A DNA stretch of 64,000 nucleotides from a virus, in the IMG/VR virus record IMGVR_UViG_3300029914_000002, positions 124,001 to 188,000 of that record; one strand, given 5' to 3'. Position 1 is the stretch's first letter; every line of letters starts with the position of its first letter. A program made the position numbers and the translations under genes. Shown here in pieces: positions 8,045 to 15,327 of the stretch. The notes beneath the pieces were generated by a model. It searched no databases and was not told where the DNA came from. It saw only the letters and a program-made list of their open reading frames with translations.

Positions 8045-8291
8045 TTTTTAATTTGTTTAATTTTATTTTTCTTTCTTCTTGTTTAGTATAAAAAACATCA
8101 TAAAAATCAACTTTACGTAGATATAATAAATTTTTGCTATTTTTTTCTTTTAATGAATAAAAATTACTACTATAAAATATGTTAGTATTAACTATTTCAT
8201 ATTCTCTATCTTTATAAAAAACTTCAGTATAATTATAATAACTATTTTTGCATAATAATTTATCTCCAATATTAATATTCTGTTTATCCAT
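8025..8291 (-). CDS. tandem small-protein family, copy 1 (first)
   Basis: 88 residues, promoter-proximal copy; MDKQNINIGDKLLCKNSY start, F-Y-K-D-R-E-Y-E-I-V strand, tail YTKQEERKIKLNKLKNDEKE. It overlaps copy 2 by 20 nt. No clear promoter was recognised in the 180 bp upstream, so transcription may come from the ribbon-helix-helix genes further upstream. Confidence 0.8.
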   Translation of the reverse strand: MDKQNINIGDKLLCKNSYYNYTEVFYKDREYEIVNTNIFYSSNFYSLKEKNSKNLLYLRKVDFYDVFYTKQEERKIKLNKLKNDEKEY

Positions 8292-8351
8292 AAAGTGGTT
8301 CTAATTTTATTTTTCTATCATGAACTGTTGCTAATGTAAAGTAATTCTAAA

Positions 8352-8380
8352 CTAATTTCATTGTTTTTCACCGAAATTAG
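8352..8380 (-). terminator. possible hairpin, weak terminator or leader structure
   Basis: A perfect 8-bp stem, CTAATTTC with GAAATTAG, around a 13-nt loop. It lies between the small ORFs at 8475-8761 and the tandem array. The following T-tract on the minus strand is poor, so attenuation or a leader structure is as likely as termination. The rest of 8292-8474 holds nothing recognisable. Confidence 0.3.
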
Positions 8381-8474
8381 AAACTCTGACTCCAACTGTA
8401 TTCAATTTTCCATTCAATATCAAATATAATCATTTTATTCCGTATTATATGTATTTTTTAAATTTTTCTTTCAT

Positions 8475-8603
8475 CTATTCATATTTTAATCTGTAACATT
8501 TACCACCACTCTTAAATTCTATAACATCAAATCCAATATAAGTCCTTTCATTCACTGGAATAACCTTCTTTTTAGATCTTTTAATAGTCTTAATATCCTT
8601 CAT
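8475..8603 (-). CDS. hypothetical 42-residue basic protein
   Basis: Very small ORF starting MKDIKTIKRSKKKVIP and ending G-K-C-Y-R-L-K-Y-E. Its ATG overlaps the TAA of the upstream ribbon-helix-helix ORF by one base (TAATG), which favours translational coupling and real coding. The strongly basic N-terminus would suit nucleic-acid binding, but no family is recognised. Confidence 0.5.
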   Translation of the reverse strand: MKDIKTIKRSKKKVIPVNERTYIGFDVIEFKSGGKCYRLKYE

Positions 8604-8761
8604 TAAATTTTTAATTTTTCAATTATTATCTTCTCAATATATCCAGAATAATTCTCAATCTCATTCTGCTCACAATATCTAACAAACATATCATAAACCC
8701 TTGGATCTATCGAAAATGAAATCTTCTTCCTTTTTTGATCATCAGGTATCTTTTTCCGCAT
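8603..8761 (-). CDS. small ribbon-helix-helix-like DNA-binding protein
   Basis: 52 residues: a basic N-terminus, a K-I-S-F-S-I-D-P strand, then two predicted helices with a G-Y at the turn (N-Y-S-G-Y-I-E-K-I-I-I-E-K-L). This is the layout of Arc/CopG-type ribbon-helix-helix repressors (established family pattern). It sits divergently from the RHH gene at 8896, across a 134-bp AT-rich intergenic region that likely holds their promoters. Likely role: local transcription control. Confidence 0.65.
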   Translation of the reverse strand: MRKKIPDDQKRKKISFSIDPRVYDMFVRYCEQNEIENYSGYIEKIIIEKLKI

Positions 8762-8861
8762 AATATAATTTTTATCTATTATATGAAAAATAATTTAAAA
8801 AGTTATTTTAAATTTTATATAGTAAGATTTTAGTAAAAATATAGCAATTTACGACCTTAAG

Positions 8862-8882
8862 TTATTTATATATAGAAGAAAA
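8862..8882 (+). promoter_or_regulatory. candidate phage promoter (TTTATATATA type)
   Basis: T-rich run followed by TTATTTATATATAGAAGAAA, ending 13 nt before the RHH start at 8896. The same motif precedes many plus- and minus-strand genes in this window. Confidence 0.4.
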
Positions 8883-8895
8883 ATAACTAAAATAT

Positions 8896-9078
8896 ATGAA
8901 ATCACCAAAGAAAAATAGAAAATTGTCGATATCTATATCACTAGACGTTAATATTATTAAACAAATAGATGATAATTTTACAAATAAATCAAAATTTTTA
9001 GAATATAGCATAATAGAAGAACTCTGTAAAGATCTAAAATTTAAAGATGAACTAAAAAATAAACATATTATACTATGA
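8896..9078 (+). CDS. small ribbon-helix-helix-like protein
   Basis: 60 residues with a basic N-terminus, a K-L-S-I-S-I-S-L-D strand, then V-N-I-I-K-Q-I-D-D and a second helix after N-K-S-K-F-L-E. It is similar in layout to the RHH proteins at 8603-8761 and 22776-22940. Its stop overlaps the start of the GIY-YIG gene by 4 nt, so it may regulate or accompany that homing gene. Confidence 0.6.
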   Translation: MKSPKKNRKLSISISLDVNIIKQIDDNFTNKSKFLEYSIIEELCKDLKFKDELKNKHIIL

Positions 9079-9975
9079 AATTAAAATGGACTTATGAAAA
9101 ATGTAAAGAAGAAGCTTTGAAATATAATACAAGAGGTAGCTTTAGTTTAAATTCTGGCTCTGCGTATTTCGCATCTGCAAAAAATAAATGGTTAGACGAT
9201 ATTTGTTCACATATGATTAAATTAAAACATCATGAAGATTATTGGACAAAAGAAATATGTTTAGAACTAGCATTAAAATGTAAAAATAGAAAAGAATTTG
9301 GTGAAAAATATTATGCTGCTCATAACGTTTCTATAAAAAATAACTGGATAGATGAAATTTGTTCTCATATGATACAACCTAACGATTTTTTAAGATGTAT
9401 ATATTCTTATGAATTTAGTGATAAGAATGTATATGTTGGCTTGACATATAATTTAAAAAATAGAAATAGTAGACATTTCAATGAATATAATAATAGTATT
9501 GTATATAAATATTTTAAAGAATTTAAATTAAATCCAACACTTATTCAATTAACAGATTATTTAAATATTAGTGATGCAAAAATTATGGAAGAAACACATT
9601 TAGAAATATATAAAAAAAAATGGTTGGATTATTTTAAATACAGCGAAAACAGGAAGTTTAGGAGGAATTACTTTAATATGGACAAAAGAAAAATGTCAAG
9701 AAGTTGCATTACAATGCAAAACTAAAAGTGAATTTTACTTAAAATATGCAAGTGCTGCTGGATCAGCATTAAAAAATGGTTGGATTGATGATATATGTTC
9801 ACACATGGAAAATAAAACAAAACCTAAAGGTTATTGGAATTATGAAAATTGTTTGAATGAAACAATAAAAATAAATAATAAAAAATTATTAAATAGTTCT
9901 GGCGCTTATAAATCAATGATTAGAAATAATTGGAAAGATAAGATTTATGATTATATGAATTGGAATAAACAATAA
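9075..9975 (+). pseudogene. GIY-YIG homing endonuclease, frameshifted in a poly-A run
   Basis: The first 216-residue frame has two copies of a W-x-x-E-x-C-x-E-x-A ... N-x-W-L/I-D-x-I-C-S-H-M DNA-binding repeat, then a GIY-YIG nuclease core (C-I-Y-S-Y ... V-Y-V-G-L-T ... N-R ... H). At 9612-9620 there is a run of nine A. With eight A the frame would continue as NGWIILNTAKTGSLGG, the normal end of this nuclease domain, followed by two more repeats (W-T-K-E-K-C-Q-E-V-A ... ICSHM; Y-W-N-Y-E-N-C) to a stop at 9975. The gene is therefore a broken or slippage-dependent ~300-residue enzyme. Such nucleases cut an intron- or gene-free target allele to spread themselves. Confidence 0.82.
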
Positions 9976-10012
9976 TAATATTTTTATATACAATAAATAA
10001 AATTACAATTAA

Positions 10013-11647
10013 ATGATTCAAATAGACGACAAAAAAATATTTTTTCCTCTCAAATACGAACCAAAATCTTACCAAATTGATGGACTAAATTTTATTAAAA
10101 ATAGTATATTGACAGGTAAACGTTTTATTTTAGAAAATTTGCCGACTGGGGTTGGTAAGTCATTCATGGTCATAATGCTAGCCAATTGGTATAAAGGATT
10201 CGTGAATCCAGATGCCAAATTTGATATTCTTACAGCATCGAAGGTACTTCAAGGCCAGTATATCAGAGATTTTCCGTTCATAAATGATTATAGAGGCAAA
10301 TCTAACTATTATTGTAAAGATTTTGATTGTGATTGCGGTACAGCTAAAGAACTCTGTGCTATAATGAAAAAACATTGTGATCAATGTCCATATGACATTG
10401 CTAAAAATTCCTGGATATCTGGAGATATAGGTTTGAGTAATTTTCATCTATTTGATACATTATCATTATTTCAACCTGATATTTTAAAAAGAAGAGATGG
10501 TAATGTACTTATAATTGATGAGTGTCAATCATTCGAAGAAACCTTCTCATCCTATCTTTCCTCAAAATTAAGTTCAAAAACTTTAAAAAGATGTGGATTT
10601 GGATTAAAAGAAATTGAAGAGATTGATAGCAAATATATTTCAAAAATTAAATTTTTAGATAAATATTTAGAATTTTTAGAAAGAAAGTTAATACCAATGT
10701 TAGAGAAAAAAAGAACTCAATTTGAATCTGATATTGCTGGATCATCAAAATCAAAACAAAAAGTAGAGTTATCTAAATATTTACAAAATATTGATAGTAA
10801 ACTATTATCGTTTAAACATTTATTTGATTCACATAAAAATGATCCAGATAATGTAGTTCTTGATATCAATAAAAATAAGAGTGAAAAAAATTATAGTGGG
10901 ATAGAGTTGGTAACTGAACATATTTTCGTTTATGAGTACCTAAATCAATATGTATGGTCTAAATACGATCATATAATTTTTATGTCTGCTTCTGTACTCG
11001 ATTCTAAAATGTTTAGTTTCATTAATGGATTAGATGAAGAATTAACAAGTTATCATGAAATGGATTCTCCTTTTGAATTAAAAAATCATCCTATATTTTA
11101 TATGAAACTTGGTAAAATGTCTTTTTATAGTAAAGAAGAGACTTTTAAGAATCAGATACCTTGGATAAAAAAAATATTAGCTAAATATAAAAACAAAAAA
11201 GGAATAATTCACACATCAAATTATGAAATAACAGAATGGTTAAAAGAAAATATTATGGATGAAAGGTTATTATTTCACACTACTGAAGATAGAAATGAAA
11301 TTCTTGAAAAACATTTAACAAGTACAGCTCCAACAGTTTTAGTAAGTCCATCTATGATGGAAGGAATTTCTTTAGATGATGAATTAGCTCGTTTTCAAAT
11401 AGTGTTAAAAATATCATTCGCAAATTTGGGTAGTAAAAAAATTAAAGCAAGACAAAAAATGATGCCTGAATGGTATAGCTGGAATGCATGTGTTCAAACA
11501 ATACAAGAAGTAGGTAGAGGAATTCGTAGTGAAACAGATTACTGCGATACGTTTATATTAGACTCAAACTTTTCAGATTTATTAAAATATAATTCTAATA
11601 TATTACCTAAGCACTTTACAGATTCTATAAAAGTTTTAAAAACATAA
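10013..11647 (+). CDS. DinG/XPD-like superfamily 2 DNA helicase with Fe-S cysteines
   Basis: 544 residues. Walker A P-T-G-V-G-K-S at 44-50, a DEAH-variant D-E-C-Q at 169-172, and a motif VI region Q-E-V-G-R-G-I-R near 507. Between motifs I and II is a cysteine cluster (Cys101, 106, 108, 115, 122, 125) in the position of the XPD/DinG 4Fe-4S domain. Family knowledge: 5'-3' helicases opening damaged, forked or R-loop DNA. The gene lies 5.7 kb from the cas operon on the opposite strand. A phage replication/repair role is most likely; a DinG partner as in type IV-A CRISPR (Csf4) is a further possibility. Confidence 0.8.
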   Translation: MIQIDDKKIFFPLKYEPKSYQIDGLNFIKNSILTGKRFILENLPTGVGKSFMVIMLANWYKGFVNPDAKFDILTASKVLQGQYIRDFPFINDYRGKSNYYCKDFDCDCGTAKELCAIMKKHCDQCPYDIAKNSWISGDIGLSNFHLFDTLSLFQPDILKRRDGNVLIIDECQSFEETFSSYLSSKLSSKTLKRCGFGLKEIEEIDSKYISKIKFLDKYLEFLERKLIPMLEKKRTQFESDIAGSSKSKQKVELSKYLQNIDSKLLSFKHLFDSHKNDPDNVVLDINKNKSEKNYSGIELVTEHIFVYEYLNQYVWSKYDHIIFMSASVLDSKMFSFINGLDEELTSYHEMDSPFELKNHPIFYMKLGKMSFYSKEETFKNQIPWIKKILAKYKNKKGIIHTSNYEITEWLKENIMDERLLFHTTEDRNEILEKHLTSTAPTVLVSPSMMEGISLDDELARFQIVLKISFANLGSKKIKARQKMMPEWYSWNACVQTIQEVGRGIRSETDYCDTFILDSNFSDLLKYNSNILPKHFTDSIKVLKT

Positions 11648-11696
11648 TTAATAATAATGAATAATAGTTCATTATTTTTCATTATCTTTATATAAT

Positions 11697-12020
11697 ATGA
11701 AAGAGATAGAAGAATGGTTTTATGATTGTAAATTTATTTATTTTAGTTTCAATTTAGATATTGAGCCTACAAATAAAATAAATGAATTTAGAATAATAGC
11801 AGAATCTGAAATACCTAAGATACCAAATAAATATATATCTGGATTTTATGGATATGTAGAAAAAGGAATATCATATTGTTGGTTAGATTTAATAAATTGT
11901 AACATTATCATGACTGATTATGATCATAGTATTATACCATCTGTATTTGAGTTTAATAGAACTGATTGGATTAAGAATAAAAGAAAGAAAAAATTAGAAA
12001 ATATAATTAATAATGTATAA
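11697..12020 (+). CDS. hypothetical small protein with R-K-x-K-L tail
   Basis: 107 residues of unknown family. Aromatic-rich start (W-F-Y-D-C-K-F-I-Y-F-S-F), then a central strand-rich region and a C-terminal D-W-I-K-N-K-R-K-K-K-L-E-N-I-I. That tail is the same basic motif as in the tandem family, although the rest is not obviously related. It overlaps the next gene by 8 nt. Confidence 0.65.
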   Translation: MKEIEEWFYDCKFIYFSFNLDIEPTNKINEFRIIAESEIPKIPNKYISGFYGYVEKGISYCWLDLINCNIIMTDYDHSIIPSVFEFNRTDWIKNKRKKKLENIINNV

Positions 12021-12297
12021 AGTTGGCGATAAAGTTTTTTGCATAAAGGACTGTTACAGAGAGTTTGATAAACTATTGATTTTTAAAAAAAATTATTCAT
12101 ATTTTATTTACGAGAAAAAAGATTATAATAATATTATTGTAATAAAATACACTAATGATGGTTATGGTTGTGATGGTGATGGTTGGTATTCATTTTGGTT
12201 CACCCCAAGAATGGAAGATTATGATTTTGATACATATTTTTGTGATTTAAAAGAATTTAGAAAAAATAAATTAGAAAAAATAATTAAAGAATGTTAG
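12013..12297 (+). CDS. small protein related to the 4.4-8.3 kb tandem family
   Basis: 94 residues with the family signature: Y-K-V-G-D-K-V-F-C-I-K-D at the N-terminus, F-K-K-N-Y-S-Y-F-I-Y strand, and C-terminal D-T-Y-F-C-D-L-K-E-F-R-K-N-K-L-E-K-I-I. It lies on the opposite strand from the array, on the far side of the helicase. It has an extra Gly/Asp-rich loop (G-Y-G-C-D-G-D-G-W). Function unknown. Confidence 0.72.
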   Translation: MYKVGDKVFCIKDCYREFDKLLIFKKNYSYFIYEKKDYNNIIVIKYTNDGYGCDGDGWYSFWFTPRMEDYDFDTYFCDLKEFRKNKLEKIIKEC

Positions 12298-12298
12298 T

Positions 12299-12355
12299 AA
12301 TTACAAAAGAAGAGATAAAGTTTACTGTAAGAAAAATACAGAAAAAAAAAAATAA
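12299..12355 (+). pseudogene. N-terminal remnant of another tandem-family copy
   Basis: One frame reads N-Y-K-R-R-D-K-V-Y-C-K-K-N-T-E and then falls into a poly-A tract and a stop. This matches the G-D-K-V/L-x-C-K-K-x start of the family, but without a start codon in frame; an ATG at 12291 in another frame overlaps the previous stop. It looks like a decayed, frameshifted copy. Confidence 0.45.
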
Positions 12356-12371
12356 AAAAAAATATTAGAAC

Positions 12372-12671
12372 ATGAAAAATAAAGAAGAAATATTAATTTG
12401 TAGTTGTCATTCAACTGATCATCAACTTATATTTTTATATGAAGAAGATATAACAGAATCAGGTAAAATTGATCCTATATGTTATGCTCATGTATTATTA
12501 AATAGAAGATCATTTTGGAATAGATTAAAATATGGTATTAAATATATTTTTGGTTATAGATGTAGGTATGGCGCATTTGATGAATTTATTTTTAAACCTG
12601 AAGATGCTTATAAAATTCAAAGATTAGCTAATTATTTAAAAAGTGAGTTAGAAAATGCGTCCAAAGATTAA
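12372..12671 (+). CDS. conserved phage protein of unknown function
   Basis: 99 residues: I-C-S-C-H-S-x-x-H-Q-L-I-F at the N-terminus, L-N-R-R-S-F-W-N-R-L-K-Y-G-I-K-Y-I-F-G-Y-R in the middle, and a C-terminal helix (D-A-Y-K-I-Q-R-L-A-N-Y-L). I recognise this layout (C-S-C-x-S-x-x-H near the start, a basic amphipathic K-Y-I-x-G-Y segment) as a family common in phages, with no known function. It overlaps the next gene by 17 nt. Confidence 0.68.
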   Translation: MKNKEEILICSCHSTDHQLIFLYEEDITESGKIDPICYAHVLLNRRSFWNRLKYGIKYIFGYRCRYGAFDEFIFKPEDAYKIQRLANYLKSELENASKD

Positions 12672-12909
12672 TGAATATTATTATTGCAAGAAAGCAATGA
12701 AATTTTTATTTAATAATGACTATTTTGAAAAAGGAAAACATTATAAAGTTTCAGATCGTCATCATGGTGACGTAGTTATAATTTCTAATATTGGTGAAAT
12801 GGTGTTCTCATTAGAGAATCATATGAGTTATTTGTATTTTTATGAATATTTTGGAACTATTAAAGAAGAAAGAAAAGAAAAATTAAATAAGTTATTAAAT
12901 GCATCCTAA
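12655..12909 (+). CDS. tandem-family relative, plus-strand copy
   Basis: 84 residues; P-K-I-N-E-Y-Y-Y-C-K-K-A start, F-E-K-G-K-H-Y-K-V strand, and Y-F-G-T-I-K-E-E-R-K-E-K-L-N-K-L-L tail. It is a close paralogue of the next gene and clearly the same layout as the minus-strand array. It overlaps the next gene by 11 nt. Confidence 0.74.
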   Translation: MRPKINEYYYCKKAMKFLFNNDYFEKGKHYKVSDRHHGDVVIISNIGEMVFSLENHMSYLYFYEYFGTIKEERKEKLNKLLNAS

Positions 12910-13177
12910 GATTAATGAATTATATTTTTGTAAAAAGACATTAAATACAACTCTTAATAATTTTCCTGAATTAGAAAAAGGAAAATATTATAAATTAACT
13001 CATATATATGATAGTGTTATTACAATTATACTTAATGATAAAATTAGTGAAATATCATTTTCATTAGATGATGAATATGATGAATATAGTGTTTATTTTT
13101 ATTTTTATGAATATTTTGGAGATAATCAAGATGCAAGAAAATATAAATTAAATAAGTTATTAAATGATAATGTATAA
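12899..13177 (+). CDS. tandem-family relative, plus-strand copy
   Basis: 92 residues; H-P-K-I-N-E-L-Y-F-C-K-K-T start, L-E-K-G-K-Y-Y-K-L strand, and Y-F-G-D-N-Q-D-A-R-K-Y-K-L-N-K-L-L tail. Paralogue of the gene just upstream. It overlaps the next gene by 14 nt. Confidence 0.74.
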   Translation: MHPKINELYFCKKTLNTTLNNFPELEKGKYYKLTHIYDSVITIILNDKISEISFSLDDEYDEYSVYFYFYEYFGDNQDARKYKLNKLLNDNV

Positions 13178-13703
13178 ATTTTTAGATGTTGAATGTAAGA
13201 TTGATTTTGATTCTTTTTTATCTATAGATTCCGTAACAGGTAGATTATATAAAAAAGATTTTGAGTCATTTTATTCTTTATATGAGTACATTGAATTCAA
13301 TTTGAAGGATATTACTCATATATTATTTGATGACTATGAGTACTACTTAAATCATGGTAAACTTCATAATTTGTATGGTCCTGCTATGATAAAATATAAT
13401 GTTACTAGTGAATTTAGTCCAACTCAATTTAATATTAATAAATTTTATATTGATGGTAAATTAGTAGTTGATGATATAATGAGTACAAAAGGTTGTCGTA
13501 AATTAGAATTCTTTAAGTCAAGAGAAATTTTTTTCTATAAAGAGTTAACAAATAAAAAATCAGGACGAGATGAACTAACTGGAATTTTTTACAGAAGAAA
13601 AGAAGGAATTGATTATGAAAAAACTATCATAAATCTTAATGATAGAATTAGAATTGATCAAAGAAAATTAAAATTAATATCATTAAAAAATGTCAATATT
13701 TAA
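13164..13703 (+). CDS. hypothetical protein
   Basis: 179 residues, no family recognised. A central segment Y-Y-L-N-H-G-K-L-H-N-L-Y-G-P-A resembles the short 'H-x-x-G-P-A' repeats seen in phage and mobile-element proteins where each repeat ends in D/N-G-P-A. The C-terminus I-D-Q-R-K-L-K-L-I-S-L is a loose version of the R-K-x-K-L tail. The start at 13164 overlaps the upstream gene; the ATG at 13170 is an alternative. Confidence 0.65.
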   Translation: MIMYKFLDVECKIDFDSFLSIDSVTGRLYKKDFESFYSLYEYIEFNLKDITHILFDDYEYYLNHGKLHNLYGPAMIKYNVTSEFSPTQFNINKFYIDGKLVVDDIMSTKGCRKLEFFKSREIFFYKELTNKKSGRDELTGIFYRRKEGIDYEKTIINLNDRIRIDQRKLKLISLKNVNI

Positions 13704-13756
13704 TTTAAATAAATTATTAGACTTTCCAGATAATCCTATTGAAGTGTATTTATGAT
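13691..13756 (+). CDS. possible 21-residue peptide
   Basis: ATG within the end of the upstream gene gives M-S-I-F-N-L-N-K-L-L-D-F-P-D-N-P-I-E-V-Y-L and stops just before the terminators. The overlap start resembles the coupled arrangement of its neighbours. It may instead be the decayed start of a lost gene. Confidence 0.25.
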
Positions 13757-13762
13757 ATAAAC

Positions 13763-13825
13763 AAAAAAGTCAGTTTAAAAACTGACTTTTTTAATATTTT
13801 GTCAGTTTGTAAACTGACTTTTTAT
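13763..13825. terminator. double hairpin terminator between converging operons
   Basis: Two stem-loops in a row: AAAAAAGTCAGTTT paired with AAACTGACTTTTTT (13763-13792), then GTCAGTTT-GT-AAACTGAC with a T-tract (13801-13825). They share the same stem sequence, so one probably arose by duplication. They separate plus genes ending at 13703/13756 from minus genes starting at 14123. Confidence 0.85.
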
Positions 13826-13826
13826 A

Positions 13827-14123
13827 TTATAAACTATCTTTTTTATTTTTAACAATAGGTACAAAAAACTTATGATGCTTTACAGGTCTTATAGTATCAT
13901 ATACAGGAATTGTATCATAAATTATCTGTTTAACAATTGGAATTACAGGTTTTTCTGCTGCTTCTTTTGCTTCAACTTCTGCTTTATGTTTATCTTCAAT
14001 TTTATTATAAGAAAATATAACAAAAGATATAATAATAACAGCAGCAAAAAATACAACTGCAGAATAAAAAATTAATCCTATATAATATAAAGATTTGAAT
14101 TTATTTTTATTAATTTTTTTCAT
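13827..14123 (-). CDS. single-pass membrane protein, unknown function
   Basis: 98 residues: a basic N-terminus, one hydrophobic segment at about residues 13-37 (I-G-L-I-F-Y-S-A-V-V-F-F-A-A-V-I-I-I), then a charged stretch (E-A-K-E-A-A-E-K-P) and a C-terminal part with the repeat Y-D-T-I-P-V-Y-D-T-I. The topology (N-in, short periplasmic tail) would fit an inner-membrane spanin-like or anchor protein, but nothing specific is recognised. It follows 14127-14645 with a 3-nt gap. Confidence 0.6.
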   Translation of the reverse strand: MKKINKNKFKSLYYIGLIFYSAVVFFAAVIIISFVIFSYNKIEDKHKAEVEAKEAAEKPVIPIVKQIIYDTIPVYDTIRPVKHHKFFVPIVKNKKDSL

Positions 14124-14126
14124 TTT

Positions 14127-14645
14127 TTAGTTATTTTTGATGTTATTAATTTCATTATTTTTTCTTTCTTGTTCGATTAAATCAGTTTGAACGATATTAG
14201 CATAAATCATTTTGAATGAATTTTTAACTTTATTATCAATTTCTTTTTCTTTTTCATTTTCAATTTCTTCTTTTTTAATATCAAATATTTCAAGAAGATA
14301 TAAATATTTTTTATCTGAAATAATAATTGGTGGATATGCAGTTTCTTTATGGTAAACAAGAACTTGCATATTTCTAATAATAATATATGTTCCAGTTATT
14401 TTATTGTCTATAATTCTTTTAAGTGTTTTTGAAGTCATTGATAATACTGAATCATTATCTCTAATAAGTCGTCTACATAGACTTACTACTTCATTTTCAC
14501 TATTATTTACTTTATTAATCTTATTATCACTAATTGTAAAAAACCTAATAAGTTTAATTGCAAATTTTTGTGTGTCACGACGAAATTTTTGTTTCTTGAC
14601 TTTAAAATAAGATTTCTTAATTTCAATTCTTTCTGTTAATTTCAT
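14127..14645 (-). CDS. hypothetical protein
   Basis: 172 residues. Basic N-terminal third, a middle with I-I-I-R-N-M-Q-V-L-V-Y-H-K-E-T, and an acidic Lys/Glu helical tail (E-E-I-E-N-E-K-E-K-E-I-D) likely to be coiled coil. No family recognised. It forms a two-gene unit with the membrane protein downstream. Confidence 0.6.
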   Translation of the reverse strand: MKLTERIEIKKSYFKVKKQKFRRDTQKFAIKLIRFFTISDNKINKVNNSENEVVSLCRRLIRDNDSVLSMTSKTLKRIIDNKITGTYIIIRNMQVLVYHKETAYPPIIISDKKYLYLLEIFDIKKEEIENEKEKEIDNKVKNSFKMIYANIVQTDLIEQERKNNEINNIKNN

Positions 14646-14679
14646 ATTAATGTTTTTTTAATGAATAATTTTTACACTA

Positions 14680-14687
14680 CAAAGATA
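14680..14687 (-). promoter_or_regulatory. Bacteroidota-type -7 box
   Basis: TATCTTTG on the minus strand, 34 nt upstream of the start at 14645. No obvious TTTG box upstream. Nothing else was recognised in 14646-14883, a 238-bp AT-rich intergenic stretch between divergent operons. Confidence 0.45.
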
Positions 14688-14883
14688 TATATAATAACTG
14701 ATATAAAAAAGTTAATAATAATTAATCAACTATATTTAGTTTTTTATGATTACAAAAGTAGATATTTTTATTTTAATAAAAAAATTATTTAATATTTTTT
14801 ATAAATTATAAACAGTTATAGCATAATATATCAAAACAAATCATAACAATAATAATATATAATTACAAATATAATGATTGAAT

Positions 14884-15183
14884 ATGATTGATTTTAAATA
14901 TAGAGAATATTATGATGAAAAATGCATAAAATTAATTGAATCTATAGGCTATAAAAATAAAACAAATAATTTCATGCTATTTGAACAAGATGGCTATATT
15001 AATATAAATTTTTATATAATAAATGATTGGGATAAAATAATTTCATTTAATAGGTACTACCAAATAACAAATGAAATTAAAGTCTATACAAAAGAATTTT
15101 TTAATTTTGAAGATTTTAAAAAATTTATAATTGAATATCATATAAAAATATTTAGAAAATTAAAATTAAAAAATTTGATATGA
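14884..15183 (+). CDS. hypothetical small protein with R-K-x-K-L tail
   Basis: 99 residues from the ATG at 14884; a TTG at 14878 also opens the frame but ATG is preferred. Hydrophobic, aromatic-rich core and a C-terminus ending K-I-F-R-K-L-K-L-K-N-L-I. The tail matches the basic motif of the tandem family while the body does not. Its TGA overlaps the next ATG (ATGA). Confidence 0.6.
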   Translation: MIDFKYREYYDEKCIKLIESIGYKNKTNNFMLFEQDGYININFYIINDWDKIISFNRYYQITNEIKVYTKEFFNFEDFKKFIIEYHIKIFRKLKLKNLI

Positions 15184-15305
15184 ATGATCATTTAGAAAAA
15201 GATTATATAGATGATGATTTTAAAAATAAATATAATAGAGAAATAATAAAATCAAAAATATTAAATAATATATTTAAACAAGAAATTAATCAAGATATAA
15301 TTTAA
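15180..15305 (+). CDS. hypothetical 41-residue protein
   Basis: Starts MNDHLEKDYIDDDFKNKYNR and ends K-Q-E-I-N-Q-D-I-I. The 4-nt start/stop overlap with the gene upstream supports it as coding. Helical and charged; no family recognised. Confidence 0.45.
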   Translation: MNDHLEKDYIDDDFKNKYNREIIKSKILNNIFKQEINQDII

Positions 15306-15327
15306 AAAATATTTAATATATACAGAT

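Noticed and set aside
8300-8470. Possible tRNA or structured RNA upstream of the tandem array
   Set aside because: One 8-bp hairpin was found but no cloverleaf, anticodon arm or T-loop consensus could be assembled on either strand.
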